Origin: Acetobacter musti
GTDB lineage: Bacteria > Pseudomonadota > Alphaproteobacteria > Acetobacterales > Acetobacteraceae
Assembly: GCF_011516835.1 (NCBI RefSeq)
Contig: NZ_WOTB01000008.1
Coordinates: forward strand, 1 to 64,000
Direction: 5' to 3'
DNA: 64,000 nt
The translations under genes and the position numbers were made by a program. Positions within the stretch are counted from its first letter, which is position 1. Every line of letters begins with the position of its first letter. Below are positions 39,424 through 47,900 of the stretch, piece by piece. Under the pieces are notes generated by a model that saw only the letters and a list, made by a program, of their open reading frames with translations, ran no database searches and was not told the DNA's origin.

Positions 39424-40707
39424 GTGGCAACGGGAAAACAGACGATAAGACGGGTCTTTCCCGCTCTGGCCTGTTCGGCTTTCTTTCTCCTGATGGCGGT
39501 TCTCTGGTGCGGCGGCCATCTGTCCGGCTATCAGCGGATCATTAAAATCTGGGGCGTCCATCCCTTTCCGTTTCCGTTTGTCGATACGGACACGGTGCTT
39601 TCCGCCGTGCGCTGTCTGAACAGGGGCATCGACGTTTATGTCGTCAATCCCTGCGATGCTCTGGGGCGGGTTTATGATTACTCGCCGCTCTGGATGGGGC
39701 TGACGGTCTTTCCGATGACGACGGCATGGGTGCTGCCGATCGGGCTTGGGGTGGACATCGCTTTTCTGTTTTCGCTGCTGCTTCTGCCGGCAGGACGTTC
39801 ATGGCGGGATACGCTGCTGATTGCCTCTGGTGTGATCTCGGGTGCGACCCTGTTTGCCATGGAGCGTGGCAATAACGATCTGGTGCTGTTCGTGCTGGCA
39901 TCCTGTGCCGCCACGCTGGTCTGCCGGTCCGCCGGGCTGCGGCTGATCGGTTATTCCCTCGCCCTTCTGGCCGGGCTTCTGAAATATTACCCGATGACGC
40001 TGATGCTGATTGCGACACGGGAGAAGCCGGCGCGGCTGTTCGCCGTCGCGGCGGCGAGTGCGGCTGTGACTGTTCTGTTCGCCGTGCTGACCTGGCACGA
40101 TCTGACACGGGCGCTGGCGCTGATTCCGACCGGGTTTTATTTTGGCGACATGTTCGGGTCGGTGACGGTCGGGGGGGCGCTGACTCAGCTTTTCGGGCTG
40201 CCGCCGGGAGCGACGAAGCTGATCCGCGCTGGGATGTCGCTGGTGGCGATCGGGACTGGCGTGATGCTGGCGCTGCGTCCTGACAGCCGGCGGGCGCTGG
40301 CGATGCTGACTGAACGGGAGCGTTCGTTTCTTCTTGTCGGCGGGCTGCTGATCCTGAGCTGTTTCTTTACGGCGCAGAATATCGGCTATCGGGCGGTGCA
40401 TCTCATTCTTGTGCTGCCGGCGCTCACTGTTCTGTATCGCATGTCCGGGCTGCTCCGTTTTCGTGCCGCGTTGCCGCTGGCGCTCGGTCTGCTGTGGTCG
40501 GTGACGTGGGGCCATGCCGTCCGTATTCTGACGGGCAATCAGGATTTTGAGAGTGGTATCCGGTTTGACCTGGCTGACGGTGCGGCCTGGGCTCTGCGCG
40601 AGGCCATGTGGTGGTGGCTGGTGACGATCCTTGTCTCGTGTGTTGTTACCCTTCTCATGGACTCGCCGGCTGCGACGCGGCTGCTGCGGCGATCTGATAT
40701 CGGCTGA
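39424..40707 (+). CDS. GT87-like (DUF2029) membrane glycosyltransferase
   Basis: A 427-residue polytopic protein with about eleven helices. The first outer loop holds FPFVDTDTVLSAVRCL and then GIDVYVVNPCDALGRVYDYSPLW, a D-x-D motif followed by a Tyr-Asp-Tyr-Ser-Pro-Leu-Trp segment as in GT87 mannosyltransferase-type proteins; ERGNNDLVLFVL follows near residue 155. These enzymes use polyprenyl-phosphate sugars. I use a GTG at 39424 preceded by AGGA; a TTG at 39364 would add 20 residues. It closes a four-gene run with the GT2, VTT and GT-C-like genes. Confidence 0.72.
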   Translation: MATGKQTIRRVFPALACSAFFLLMAVLWCGGHLSGYQRIIKIWGVHPFPFPFVDTDTVLSAVRCLNRGIDVYVVNPCDALGRVYDYSPLWMGLTVFPMTTAWVLPIGLGVDIAFLFSLLLLPAGRSWRDTLLIASGVISGATLFAMERGNNDLVLFVLASCAATLVCRSAGLRLIGYSLALLAGLLKYYPMTLMLIATREKPARLFAVAAASAAVTVLFAVLTWHDLTRALALIPTGFYFGDMFGSVTVGGALTQLFGLPPGATKLIRAGMSLVAIGTGVMLALRPDSRRALAMLTERERSFLLVGGLLILSCFFTAQNIGYRAVHLILVLPALTVLYRMSGLLRFRAALPLALGLLWSVTWGHAVRILTGNQDFESGIRFDLADGAAWALREAMWWWLVTILVSCVVTLLMDSPAATRLLRRSDIG

Positions 40708-40828
40708 TTCTGACGTGGAGTTCCGGAACGGTGGTTCCGGAGCCTTACTGAAGCTGGATATTGTCGGCAGGGTGGGCGGGCAGAACCGGTTTTCTCCGGA
40801 AGTGGATTCTTTGGGTAGTCTGCATAAG

Positions 40829-40998
40829 AGACTGTTTCAAAAGTCTGGCCGTGAAATCTCTGCTTAATTATAAAAGAAGTTTTTGGGTGCCGCCTTTTTC
40901 CAAAAAGGTGGCGTCTTCTAAAGCTTTTTGAAAAAAGCTTCACCAAAAACTTTTACTAATTTTCAAATACTTATCGCCAGAAGCTTTCTGACTTTGAC
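40829..40998. repeat. MITE-like repeat A, copy 3
   Basis: Left end AGACTGTTTCAAAAG at 40829-40843, core hairpin GCCGCCTTTTTCCAAAAAGGTGGCG (40890 region, quoted in two arms) and the following hairpin AAAGCTTTTTGAAAAAAGCTT, then CACCAAAAACTTTT. Nearly identical core to copies 1 and 4. The right end is unclear; the boundary given is approximate. It sits between the convergent GT87-like and GT22 genes and may serve both as a terminator. Confidence 0.65.
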
Positions 40999-41037
40999 TG
41001 AAGCGAGCGGTGGCCAGGACTTAAAAGCCATAACATC

Positions 41038-42537
41038 TTATGATCCGTGGCCCGGTGTCAGGCGATACTGTTCGATCTGTGCGGCGGCTCCCGAAAACTG
41101 GTTGAAATCCGGTGTTTTGTCGCAGGATGTGGCCACCCGGTACAGGCAGATGCTGTCATCCCTGCTGCAGCTTATTTTGCGGGCATCCGAATGGACAAGA
41201 TCGAAATCTGACCCGGCGAGGACATGACTGTACGCGCCCCGGTTCTGCTCCATCTGCGCGGGTGTGGTGAAAACATAGAACGGCCTGCCGGGGGGCAGTA
41301 TGCTGTATCCGCCGAAATGCGCCCAGTCTTCCGGAGGATCGGAGAGGGCCAGGCCGCAGAAATCAGGCTGTGCGACAGCTCTTTTTTCCATCAGAAGCGG
41401 AATACTTTTCTGTGTCAGCAGCGGGAGATAAGTGCTGGCGAAAACCAGTCCGCAGCATGCCGCCTCCAGTATCACGGCTTTTGGAAACCATCGCCGGGTG
41501 GTTTCTTCTCCGGTGACGAAATGGGTCAGCCCTGCTGCCGCTGTCAGGATGAAAAGCGGAATTGCCGGATAGATGAACGACATTTCCTTATGCGCGATGC
41601 AGGAATGATAGCCGACGATCACCAGCGTCATCGACAGCGGAAATGTGGCGTATTTTGCGCCCCGGATGCAGAGCAGGAGGATGGCTATTGTGGCTGCGCC
41701 CCAGAGTCCGCTGTATTTCGCGGGAAAGTACAGAATGCTTTGCCGGCCGAATGTGTTCGCCACGCCCATGGAGGCGTTCATGTGATAATTATGGAAGACC
41801 GACTGAAACGGATAACCGAGTGTCAGAGCATCGACGATACCGAGAGCCGCGATCGGTGGCACGAGGCTTATGCTGACGGGGAGCAGTGCCCGCCAGCCAC
41901 CTTTCAGGAACAGAAAGGCGCAGCCGAAGAGGACTGCGGGCGCGAACTGAAAACGCACGGCCGCCGCGCTGCCCAGCGAAAAGCCGCAGAGAAGCAGGAG
42001 GAGAAACGTAGCCCGGCGTGGCTCACCCTTCCGCTGCCGGTCCAGTGCGATCATGCCGGCGATGGTGCCGGCGGCGAGCATGTTGCCTCCGAGGCACTCG
42101 CCCAGGGTCCGGAAACCGGCGCTGACCAGATCCGGCCAGAGGGCGCCGGCGAGGCCGAAAAGCCATGCGCCCTGACGTCCGGCCTGTCGCCATCCGGCCT
42201 GAACGAAGAGAATGACGAGCGGCAGGGAGAGTATGGCGAAGATCGTCCGCACGAAGGCAATGGAAAAACCCGGTCCCAGTGTGTGTGAGATCCGGAACAG
42301 TCCGGCGATGCCGCCTGGCACCAGCCAGGAGCGGATGCCCTCATGCCAGTCCCACGTCACGACGCCGTATCCGGTCACCAGACGGTAGGCCGGTTCGAGA
42401 TACTGATAGATCTCGTCGGGACGAAGTGGTCCTGGCAGAGCGAGGCTGACGAGAAGCCGTGCGCTCAGAGCGATAACGAGTGACCAGACAAGCGGCGCTG
42501 TCCGGCCTGTCGTGACGGTCTTCTGTCTATCTGGCAT
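41038..42537 (-). CDS. GT22-type mannosyltransferase (ALG9/PIG-B-like)
   Basis: A 499-residue polytopic GT-C protein. The signature of family GT22 is very clear: RPDEIYQYLEPAYRL (residues 39-53, with D41-E42), GYGVVTWDWHEGIRSWLVPG (57-76) and, near residue 310-320, AHKEMSFIYPAIPLF, which matches the HKE-R-F motif of eukaryotic GPI-anchor and N-glycan mannosyltransferases. About ten to eleven helices precede a soluble tail of around 100 residues. The eukaryotic enzymes transfer mannose from dolichyl-phosphate mannose; here polyprenyl-phosphate sugar from the convergent GT2 operon is the likely donor. The acceptor is unknown. Confidence 0.83.
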   Translation of the reverse strand: MPDRQKTVTTGRTAPLVWSLVIALSARLLVSLALPGPLRPDEIYQYLEPAYRLVTGYGVVTWDWHEGIRSWLVPGGIAGLFRISHTLGPGFSIAFVRTIFAILSLPLVILFVQAGWRQAGRQGAWLFGLAGALWPDLVSAGFRTLGECLGGNMLAAGTIAGMIALDRQRKGEPRRATFLLLLLCGFSLGSAAAVRFQFAPAVLFGCAFLFLKGGWRALLPVSISLVPPIAALGIVDALTLGYPFQSVFHNYHMNASMGVANTFGRQSILYFPAKYSGLWGAATIAILLLCIRGAKYATFPLSMTLVIVGYHSCIAHKEMSFIYPAIPLFILTAAAGLTHFVTGEETTRRWFPKAVILEAACCGLVFASTYLPLLTQKSIPLLMEKRAVAQPDFCGLALSDPPEDWAHFGGYSILPPGRPFYVFTTPAQMEQNRGAYSHVLAGSDFDLVHSDARKISCSRDDSICLYRVATSCDKTPDFNQFSGAAAQIEQYRLTPGHGS

Positions 42538-43347
42538 GAGAGATGATGGTCTCCCGGAGTTCCTGTGAGTCCGTGCGGATTTCCGATTCGCGACGCCGCG
42601 GGTCAGAGGCCGTCGCCAGGGAAAATCCCGTTATGAGCCTGCTGGCTGTCACATTTTTTCCGGAATCAGGAAATGTCTTTTATTGACCGGGGTATATTCT
42701 GACCTCTCCGGATACGATCCGGGTGAAGGCATCGGGCGGCTTCCGGTGGGAATTGTATGATGAAACAGGATCAGTTCGCTGGAAGAATGCACGGTCATCC
42801 TGTTTCGTCTGCCTCTGGCCGGTCCGGATGTCGTTGTCAGGTCCGGAAAAGACCATGCCGGGTCCGGTGTCCGGAGGATTACCACACTTTCCGCGTGGGA
42901 TGAACGCGACCCTCCTGCGGGGGCGTTTCGGGGGAAGACGATATAATCCGGATGCAGATCGGTGTAGAAAAATCAGAACAATCGGGGGACCGGTTTTTCT
43001 GGCGTGTTTTCTGGCTGACGGCAGTGCCACAATAAAGAGCGCCGCACAGGATGAAACATAATATTACAAGTATATAAAAAATGAAATACTACGGTGTTAA
43101 TTAATTACATCTGGTGATACTGAGAAATATTATTCTTTCTGGAGAGTATTTCAGCCTTCACAGCCATAATTTTTTGCATCATTAGTGATATATTATTTTT
43201 TCGGGCAAATCTTTTCCGGATCGGCTGTCCGGGTTTCTCCTGTTCCTGATGGTCATGAGTCGGAACCAGGGCGCAGCGATGCTTTGTATTTCCGGCGTTT
43301 CGGCGGCGGATCATGACGTCCGGGCTTTTTCCGGAGGGATGGCACAT
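42538..43347. other. Gene-poor 0.8 kb gap between GT22 and the sulfotransferase
   Basis: No gene can be supported. A plus-strand frame at 42723-43061 (GFRWELYDETGSVRWKN near its start) and a minus-strand frame over the same bases lack any recognised motif and ribosome-binding site. From about 43040 to 43210 the DNA becomes strongly AT-rich and probably includes the promoter of the sulfotransferase gene. The GC-rich part may hold a decayed gene. Confidence 0.5.
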
Positions 43348-44181
43348 ATGATCATTCTTGAGGAAGACAGGACCATCATCCTGCACACGCCCAAATGCGC
43401 GGGGAAAGCCCTCAGGAAAGCATTTGCGGGTATGACATCCGAGACGGAGCAGTGGGACTGGAGTTATCTCCGGTCGACGGGGGAATGGGTGGACCGGGCG
43501 CATGTGCCGCTGAGCGTTCTGCGGCAGATGCCGGAGTGGGAGAAATTCAGCACCTGGACTTTCATTGCCGTCGTGCGCGATCCTCGCGCCCGTCTGGTGA
43601 GTTCGCTCAGAGAACATCTTCTGCAGCACCGGGAGAAAGATCCGCTGGCGGTTCTGGACCGGCTTGATGAAACCAGAATCTGTCACGATCCCCGCTATAT
43701 TCACTTTATTCCGCAACACCGGTTCTCGCATATCGGGAACAAACGGTATGCGGATTTCATCGTCAGAACCGAAAGCCTGGCGGCCGATCTGCGTGCGGTC
43801 GGAACGCTCTGCCGGTTCGGGAAGCATTTCTTCGATGCGGTCGACAGGATCATGAAGGCGCCGGAAAGCCGCGAGAGCGGGACGGCGCCGGATATCGCGG
43901 AGAGAATAACCGCCTGTCTGGCCCGGTTCTACATCCGGGACTATGCGCTTTTTGGCTATGCCATGCCGGATTTCTCCGGAAAGCTTCCGGGCTGGTTCAG
44001 CGGCCTGCTGACCGATCCCTTATGCTGGCCCGAGTGGAGCGGCTACGGGTACACCGAGGCTGCTTATGACCGTTTCAGGCGTGGCGTCGAGCGGGACGCC
44101 ATGCTGAATGCGCTGCTTCGTGAAAACCGGACGCTGCGGAGTCAGTGCGAGGCGCTCCGGACGGGGCAGATGACGGCCTGA
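43348..44181 (+). CDS. Sulfotransferase family protein
   Basis: A 277-residue protein of the carbohydrate sulfotransferase (Sulfotransfer_2) type. The 5'-phosphosulfate loop is HTPKCAGKALRKAF (residues 12-25) and the 3'-phosphate motif AVVRDPRARLVSSLREHL (about 73-90). Such enzymes move sulfate from PAPS to sugar hydroxyls. I use the ATG at 43348, ten bases after GGAGG; an ATG three codons earlier is too close to that site. Its place among glycosyltransferases suggests sulfation of a surface glycan. No PAPS synthesis genes are in the window. Confidence 0.75.
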   Translation: MIILEEDRTIILHTPKCAGKALRKAFAGMTSETEQWDWSYLRSTGEWVDRAHVPLSVLRQMPEWEKFSTWTFIAVVRDPRARLVSSLREHLLQHREKDPLAVLDRLDETRICHDPRYIHFIPQHRFSHIGNKRYADFIVRTESLAADLRAVGTLCRFGKHFFDAVDRIMKAPESRESGTAPDIAERITACLARFYIRDYALFGYAMPDFSGKLPGWFSGLLTDPLCWPEWSGYGYTEAAYDRFRRGVERDAMLNALLRENRTLRSQCEALRTGQMTA

Positions 44182-44237
44182 GCGCGGCGGGCGAGCCGGG
44201 ACACGCCGCATATCGCCCGGGCGCGCCCGGCTGGTTG

Positions 44238-45254
44238 TCAGCGGAAACCTTCCAGCACGATCTTGCCTCTTACCGTTCCGCTTTCCAGCAGCGCGTGTGC
44301 CCGGCGAAGAACGGCGGCGGTGATTGGCCCCAGAACTTCCGTCAGTGTGGTTTTCAGAACGCCGGCGTCGATCAGACTGGACCCTTCTTCGAGAATCTCA
44401 CCCTGCCGGCCCATATCCGCGGTCTGGAAGGTGGAACGGGTGTACATCAGTTCCCAGTGGGTGGAGACGCTTTTCGCCTTGAATGGCATCACGTTGAGCG
44501 ACGGCGGATCGTCGATCAGGCCGAAACGACCCTGAGGGGCGATCAGACTGACGATGTCGTCAAAATGTTTGTCGGTCTGTGTGGTGGAGAACACGAAAGG
44601 CGGCGCTCCGGTCGGGAGGGCCTCGATCTGCGGCGCAAGCGGCTGGCTGTGATCGATGATGTGATGCGCGCCGAGATCCCTCACCCAGGCTCTGGTTTCC
44701 GGACGGGAGGCGGTCCCGATGACGGTCACGTTGCCGGGTCGGCGGGCGACCTGGGTGGCCATCGAGCCGACGCCGCCGGCCGCGCCGATGATCAGAATGG
44801 CGGGGGTCATTCCGGGAACGGGGCGGGTGATGTCCAGCCGGTCGAACAGCATTTCCCATGCCGTGATGGCGGTCAGCGGGACCGCGGCGGCCTGAGCCCA
44901 GCTGAGCGTGCGGGGTTTGTGCCCGGTGATCCGTTCATCGACCAGATGAAATTCCGCGTTCGTGCCCTGCCGGGTGATGGCTCCGGCATAGTACACCTCG
45001 TCCCCGACTTTGAAACGCCGCACATCAGGGCCTGTCGCGGTGACGATTCCGGCGGCGTCCCAGCCGAGGACTTTCCATTCGCCGGGGAGTGGCTCGGCGC
45101 GCATGCGGACTTTTGTGTCCACAGGGTTGACCGAGACGGCTTTCACTTCGACGAGCAGATCGCGTCCGGCGGGTTCGGGACGCGGGAGTTCGATATCGAC
45201 GAGGGAGCGTTCGTCCGTGACTGGCAGGGACTTCTGATAGCCGACAGCGCGCAT
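44238..45254 (-). CDS. Zinc-type alcohol dehydrogenase-like / quinone oxidoreductase
   Basis: A 338-residue medium-chain dehydrogenase/reductase of the single-gene adh family (TIGR02817 type). The start MRAVGYQKSLP, VSVNPVDTKVR and VLGWDAAGIV, then the NADPH-binding loop IIGAAGGVGSMATQVAR near residue 155 and STTQTDKHFDDIV, are characteristic. It lacks the zinc-ligating cysteines and so should be a zinc-free, NADPH-dependent quinone or enal reductase in the cytoplasm. It stands alone and convergent with the sulfotransferase gene. Confidence 0.86.
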   Translation of the reverse strand: MRAVGYQKSLPVTDERSLVDIELPRPEPAGRDLLVEVKAVSVNPVDTKVRMRAEPLPGEWKVLGWDAAGIVTATGPDVRRFKVGDEVYYAGAITRQGTNAEFHLVDERITGHKPRTLSWAQAAAVPLTAITAWEMLFDRLDITRPVPGMTPAILIIGAAGGVGSMATQVARRPGNVTVIGTASRPETRAWVRDLGAHHIIDHSQPLAPQIEALPTGAPPFVFSTTQTDKHFDDIVSLIAPQGRFGLIDDPPSLNVMPFKAKSVSTHWELMYTRSTFQTADMGRQGEILEEGSSLIDAGVLKTTLTEVLGPITAAVLRRAHALLESGTVRGKIVLEGFR

Positions 45255-45402
45255 GGTGATCCCTTTTCTGAATAGACGGCCGCTGACTGTACGGGCCGTT
45301 GTTATCTGTGCCGCTCAGACAGAGCGCGACTGACGGGCTTCCGCAAGGGGGCGGATGAGATTGCCGGGCTGTAATGGCAACTGGTTTATTCTGGCGTTTA
45401 TG

Positions 45403-45542
45403 TCTTTTGCAAACAGGAGACAGAGCAGGGCTCTGCCCTTCACCCCATTTTAATTAATAAATCGGGATCAAACCCTTTGCGGGGTTCGGGGCAAAGCCCT
45501 GAAAAGCCCCCGCGCCTGTATTCGCAAAAAATACAAACACCT
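45403..45542. repeat. REP-like repeat B, copy 4 (inverted)
   Basis: On the minus strand this reads almost as repeat B copy 1 (5449-5597): the hairpin GGGCTTTGCCCCG, CAAAGGGTTTGATCCCG, then TTAATTAAAATGGGGTGAAGGG, GAGCCCTGCTCTGTCTCC and TGTTTGCAAAAGACATAAACG. The long match, with a conserved AT-rich centre, shows a defined mobile or once-mobile element rather than chance hairpins. It ends at the stop codon of the GT61 gene. Confidence 0.7.
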
Positions 45543-46721
45543 TTATTTCGGCCATTGTCTCAGTCTGGCTTCATAGAGACGCGCGATTGCGCCTTCGAGC
45601 AGAGGCGCCGTCAGCTTTTCCGTGCTCAGGTCGAGAAAACTGTAATAAAGCTGACGCTGCAACGCGACCAGATAAAAACAGTTCCGCAGATGCGGCTGGT
45701 CGATCTGGCGGTTCAGTTCGAGCACCATGGTGCCGGGCTTTGCAAAGATCAGATTGGCGAGGCCGGCGCCGTGAGGGGCCATGATAAATTCGGCCTGACG
45801 GAAAAGAGCGGCCTGCGTTTCAAAATCGAGCTTTTCAGGAAAGACTTTTTCCAGCTCCTCGTCCTTCAGAACACGTTCGATTTCGGCCTGTTCTTCCGGC
45901 GTGATACGGGGATCGCTGCTGCCTTCCCGTGTGATGTAAAACCGTTTCGGAAGGTCCGGACGGTATTGGATATCCATGCCGTCGAAGACCCGGCAGGGCC
46001 GTGCGAAACTGACATACAGCTCCGGCATCTGGGGAGCATGCCAGAGAAAATGGAGCTTTTTCGCGCGCCATATCCCGTTTCCCGTGCGACGGACGCGGTT
46101 TTTCAGGCCGGCGAGATCGAGGGAGGCCTCGAATGTTTCCGATGTGAAGGAGGGGCGCTGGGTGTCCGGATCGATAACGCTGAAATCCGGGATCACCAGA
46201 TCGACGGATTTCGGAAGAATGCTGTCCGCGATGCTGGTTTTTGAAATGCCGTACAGAAGCCAGTGATAATAGTGGGTCCAGGCGGCGTCGAACCCGATAA
46301 AGACTTCGTCGAGTTCATCGCGGACCGGCATGTCCGGCAGATGCTTTGCCGTTCCGCTGAGAAGATCCGTTGATGAAAAACAGGATGGTTCGAAAACGAT
46401 CCGGCTGTCGGCGTCCAGAATCATGCCGTACGCGTCCGGGTCGATCACGAAGCGGGCATTTTCCAGGGTGAACAGTGACAGCGTAACGGCCGGCATCTTT
46501 ACGCTGCGCGCGGCGGCGTCCGCTTCGGCTTCGTAAAGCGCCAGTCCGCGTTCGAACGATTCGGTGGACTGGTCATCGAAAGCGGGTACCGGCATCGGAT
46601 ACCGGACTGAGGCAGTGTAGCAGACCGGCTGTCTGTCCGGTTCATCGAACGCCGAAATGGCCCCGTTAAGCGCGAGAATATCGTTTTGAGCCTGAGACAT
46701 AAAGCTTCCGGTCGGGGGCAT
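45543..46721 (-). CDS. GT61-family glycosyltransferase
   Basis: A 392-residue cytoplasmic enzyme. The family GT61 (DUF563) domain is shown by FIGFDAAWTHYYHWLLYGISK near residue 140, RFYITREGSSDPR near 260 and the C-terminal FIMAPHGAGLANLIFAKPGTMVLEL near 325-350. Bacterial members add sugars to capsular or lipopolysaccharide chains; eukaryotic ones include xylosyltransferases. I chose the ATG at 46721 with CGGAGC upstream; an ATG seven codons later is also possible. It closes the glycan region and is flanked by repeats on both sides (B at its 3' side, A at its 5' side). Confidence 0.8.
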   Translation of the reverse strand: MPPTGSFMSQAQNDILALNGAISAFDEPDRQPVCYTASVRYPMPVPAFDDQSTESFERGLALYEAEADAAARSVKMPAVTLSLFTLENARFVIDPDAYGMILDADSRIVFEPSCFSSTDLLSGTAKHLPDMPVRDELDEVFIGFDAAWTHYYHWLLYGISKTSIADSILPKSVDLVIPDFSVIDPDTQRPSFTSETFEASLDLAGLKNRVRRTGNGIWRAKKLHFLWHAPQMPELYVSFARPCRVFDGMDIQYRPDLPKRFYITREGSSDPRITPEEQAEIERVLKDEELEKVFPEKLDFETQAALFRQAEFIMAPHGAGLANLIFAKPGTMVLELNRQIDQPHLRNCFYLVALQRQLYYSFLDLSTEKLTAPLLEGAIARLYEARLRQWPK

Positions 46722-46838
46722 GCTCCGGACCTCCCGAAGCACTGTTCAGCGGAAGAGTGTACCAAAAAAATAATTACAAAACGAATACGGACATGAGGAA
46801 AGATTTCGTCGGTCCGGACAGACGAAATCGTCCCGGGG

Positions 46839-47006
46839 ACTGTTTCAAAGCCTTCAACGCACAAAAATTCTCATGAAAATAAAGTTTTTGGATGCCGCCT
46901 TTTTTCAGAAAGGCGGCGTCTTCTGAAGCTTCCTGAAAAGTGCTTCACCAGAAACTTCTTTATAATTTACATGCGTTTTCACAGACAGGTTTTTGAACCA
47001 GTCTCT
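46839..47006. repeat. MITE-like repeat A, copy 4 (most complete ends)
   Basis: Bounded by GGACTGTTTCAAAG (46839-46852) and its near complement TTTTTGAACCAGTCTC (46990-47005), so it has terminal inverted repeats of about 14 bases. The interior has GCCGCCTTTTTTCAGAAAGGCGGCG, then GAAGCTTCCTGAAAAGTGCTTC. At about 170 bases with no coding capacity it fits a MITE. No target-site duplication is certain. Confidence 0.7.
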
Positions 47007-47126
47007 TATACGATCTGCTCGTATGATCCGCGCATCCCGGGTTTCGCAGGCCTTGCCGGTGGCCTGCCCCGGGTCTGGCATGAGCGGGGCTGACGGAACG
47101 GTGGAATTTTTTACTGGCCCGGATTT

Positions 47127-47756
47127 TTACTGGCTCTGGGCCGGGGGCAGCGCCCGGATCTGGGCCGCGATCTGGTCGGAGGCCTGTCCGAGCAGGGTGC
47201 TCAGGGCAGAGACCATGGCGCCGGTATCTCCGGGAGCCGGGGTTTTCAGCAGGATTGTCCGGCTGATCTTCGGCGCATCAGAGTCCTCACGGTGAACGGC
47301 GACCTGGGCTTCCAGCACGGCATTGTTCGCGTCATCGCGCGCAAACCGGGTGATGACGAGTTCGACATAGGCCTGTGGCGTGGTGGCTGTGGCGTCATCC
47401 TGGACGAACAGGCTGATGCCGGGCAGGCGCTGCGCGAGATCCTGCGCCAGCACATGCGGAATCTGGTCGATCAGCGGGCCGGACCAGGAGTCGGTGGCGG
47501 ATACTCTGAGCTTGTAGCCGCTGTCGCTGAGGACGATGCGGTCGCGGTCCAGGGCGCCGGCGATGGTGGGTTTGCGGACCTCGATCACGGAAGGCAGCAG
47601 GTTCGGTGTGGTGAACCCGAGGGGAACCGGCTGTAGCGGTCCGGCGACGGGGGCGAGCGTATAGAGTGAGGGTGACGAGGAGCTGCAGGCCGTGAGACTG
47701 ACGGCGAGTGTCGTCATCAGGGAGGCGGCCAGAGCGACTCTCGTGGCGGTTTTCAT
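47127..47756 (-). CDS. pqiC: PqiC-like outer-membrane lipoprotein (ABC-transport auxiliary family)
   Basis: A 209-residue lipoprotein. From the ATG at 47756 a signal peptide runs to the lipobox SLTAC, lipidated cysteine near residue 25. The body fits the PqiC/YmbA (DUF330) domain: LYTLAPVAGP, LPSVIEVRKPTIAGALDRDRIV and YKLRVSATDSWSGPLIDQIPHVLAQDL in sequence. The gene can be read from 47897, 3 bases after pqiB, but this would bury the signal peptide. It is the outer-membrane part of the Pqi lipid-transport bridge. It ends a three-gene operon. Confidence 0.84.
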   Translation of the reverse strand: MKTATRVALAASLMTTLAVSLTACSSSSPSLYTLAPVAGPLQPVPLGFTTPNLLPSVIEVRKPTIAGALDRDRIVLSDSGYKLRVSATDSWSGPLIDQIPHVLAQDLAQRLPGISLFVQDDATATTPQAYVELVITRFARDDANNAVLEAQVAVHREDSDAPKISRTILLKTPAPGDTGAMVSALSTLLGQASDQIAAQIRALPPAQSQ

Positions 47757-47900
47757 CCCGGCTTTCGCTGTTGCTGCGGAAGCCGCGCCGGAAGTCGCGC
47801 GGGCGGTTGCGCCGGCGACTGTCCGGGTGAAGGAGGCGCGGCGTGGCCGGGCGGGACGACTGCCGGAATGACGGGCGGGGAGACGGGTCAGATCCATGGC

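Noticed and set aside
42723..43061. 112-codon plus-strand frame in the gap before the sulfotransferase
   Set aside because: No ribosome-binding site, no recognised domain, and an equally long frame exists antisense to it.
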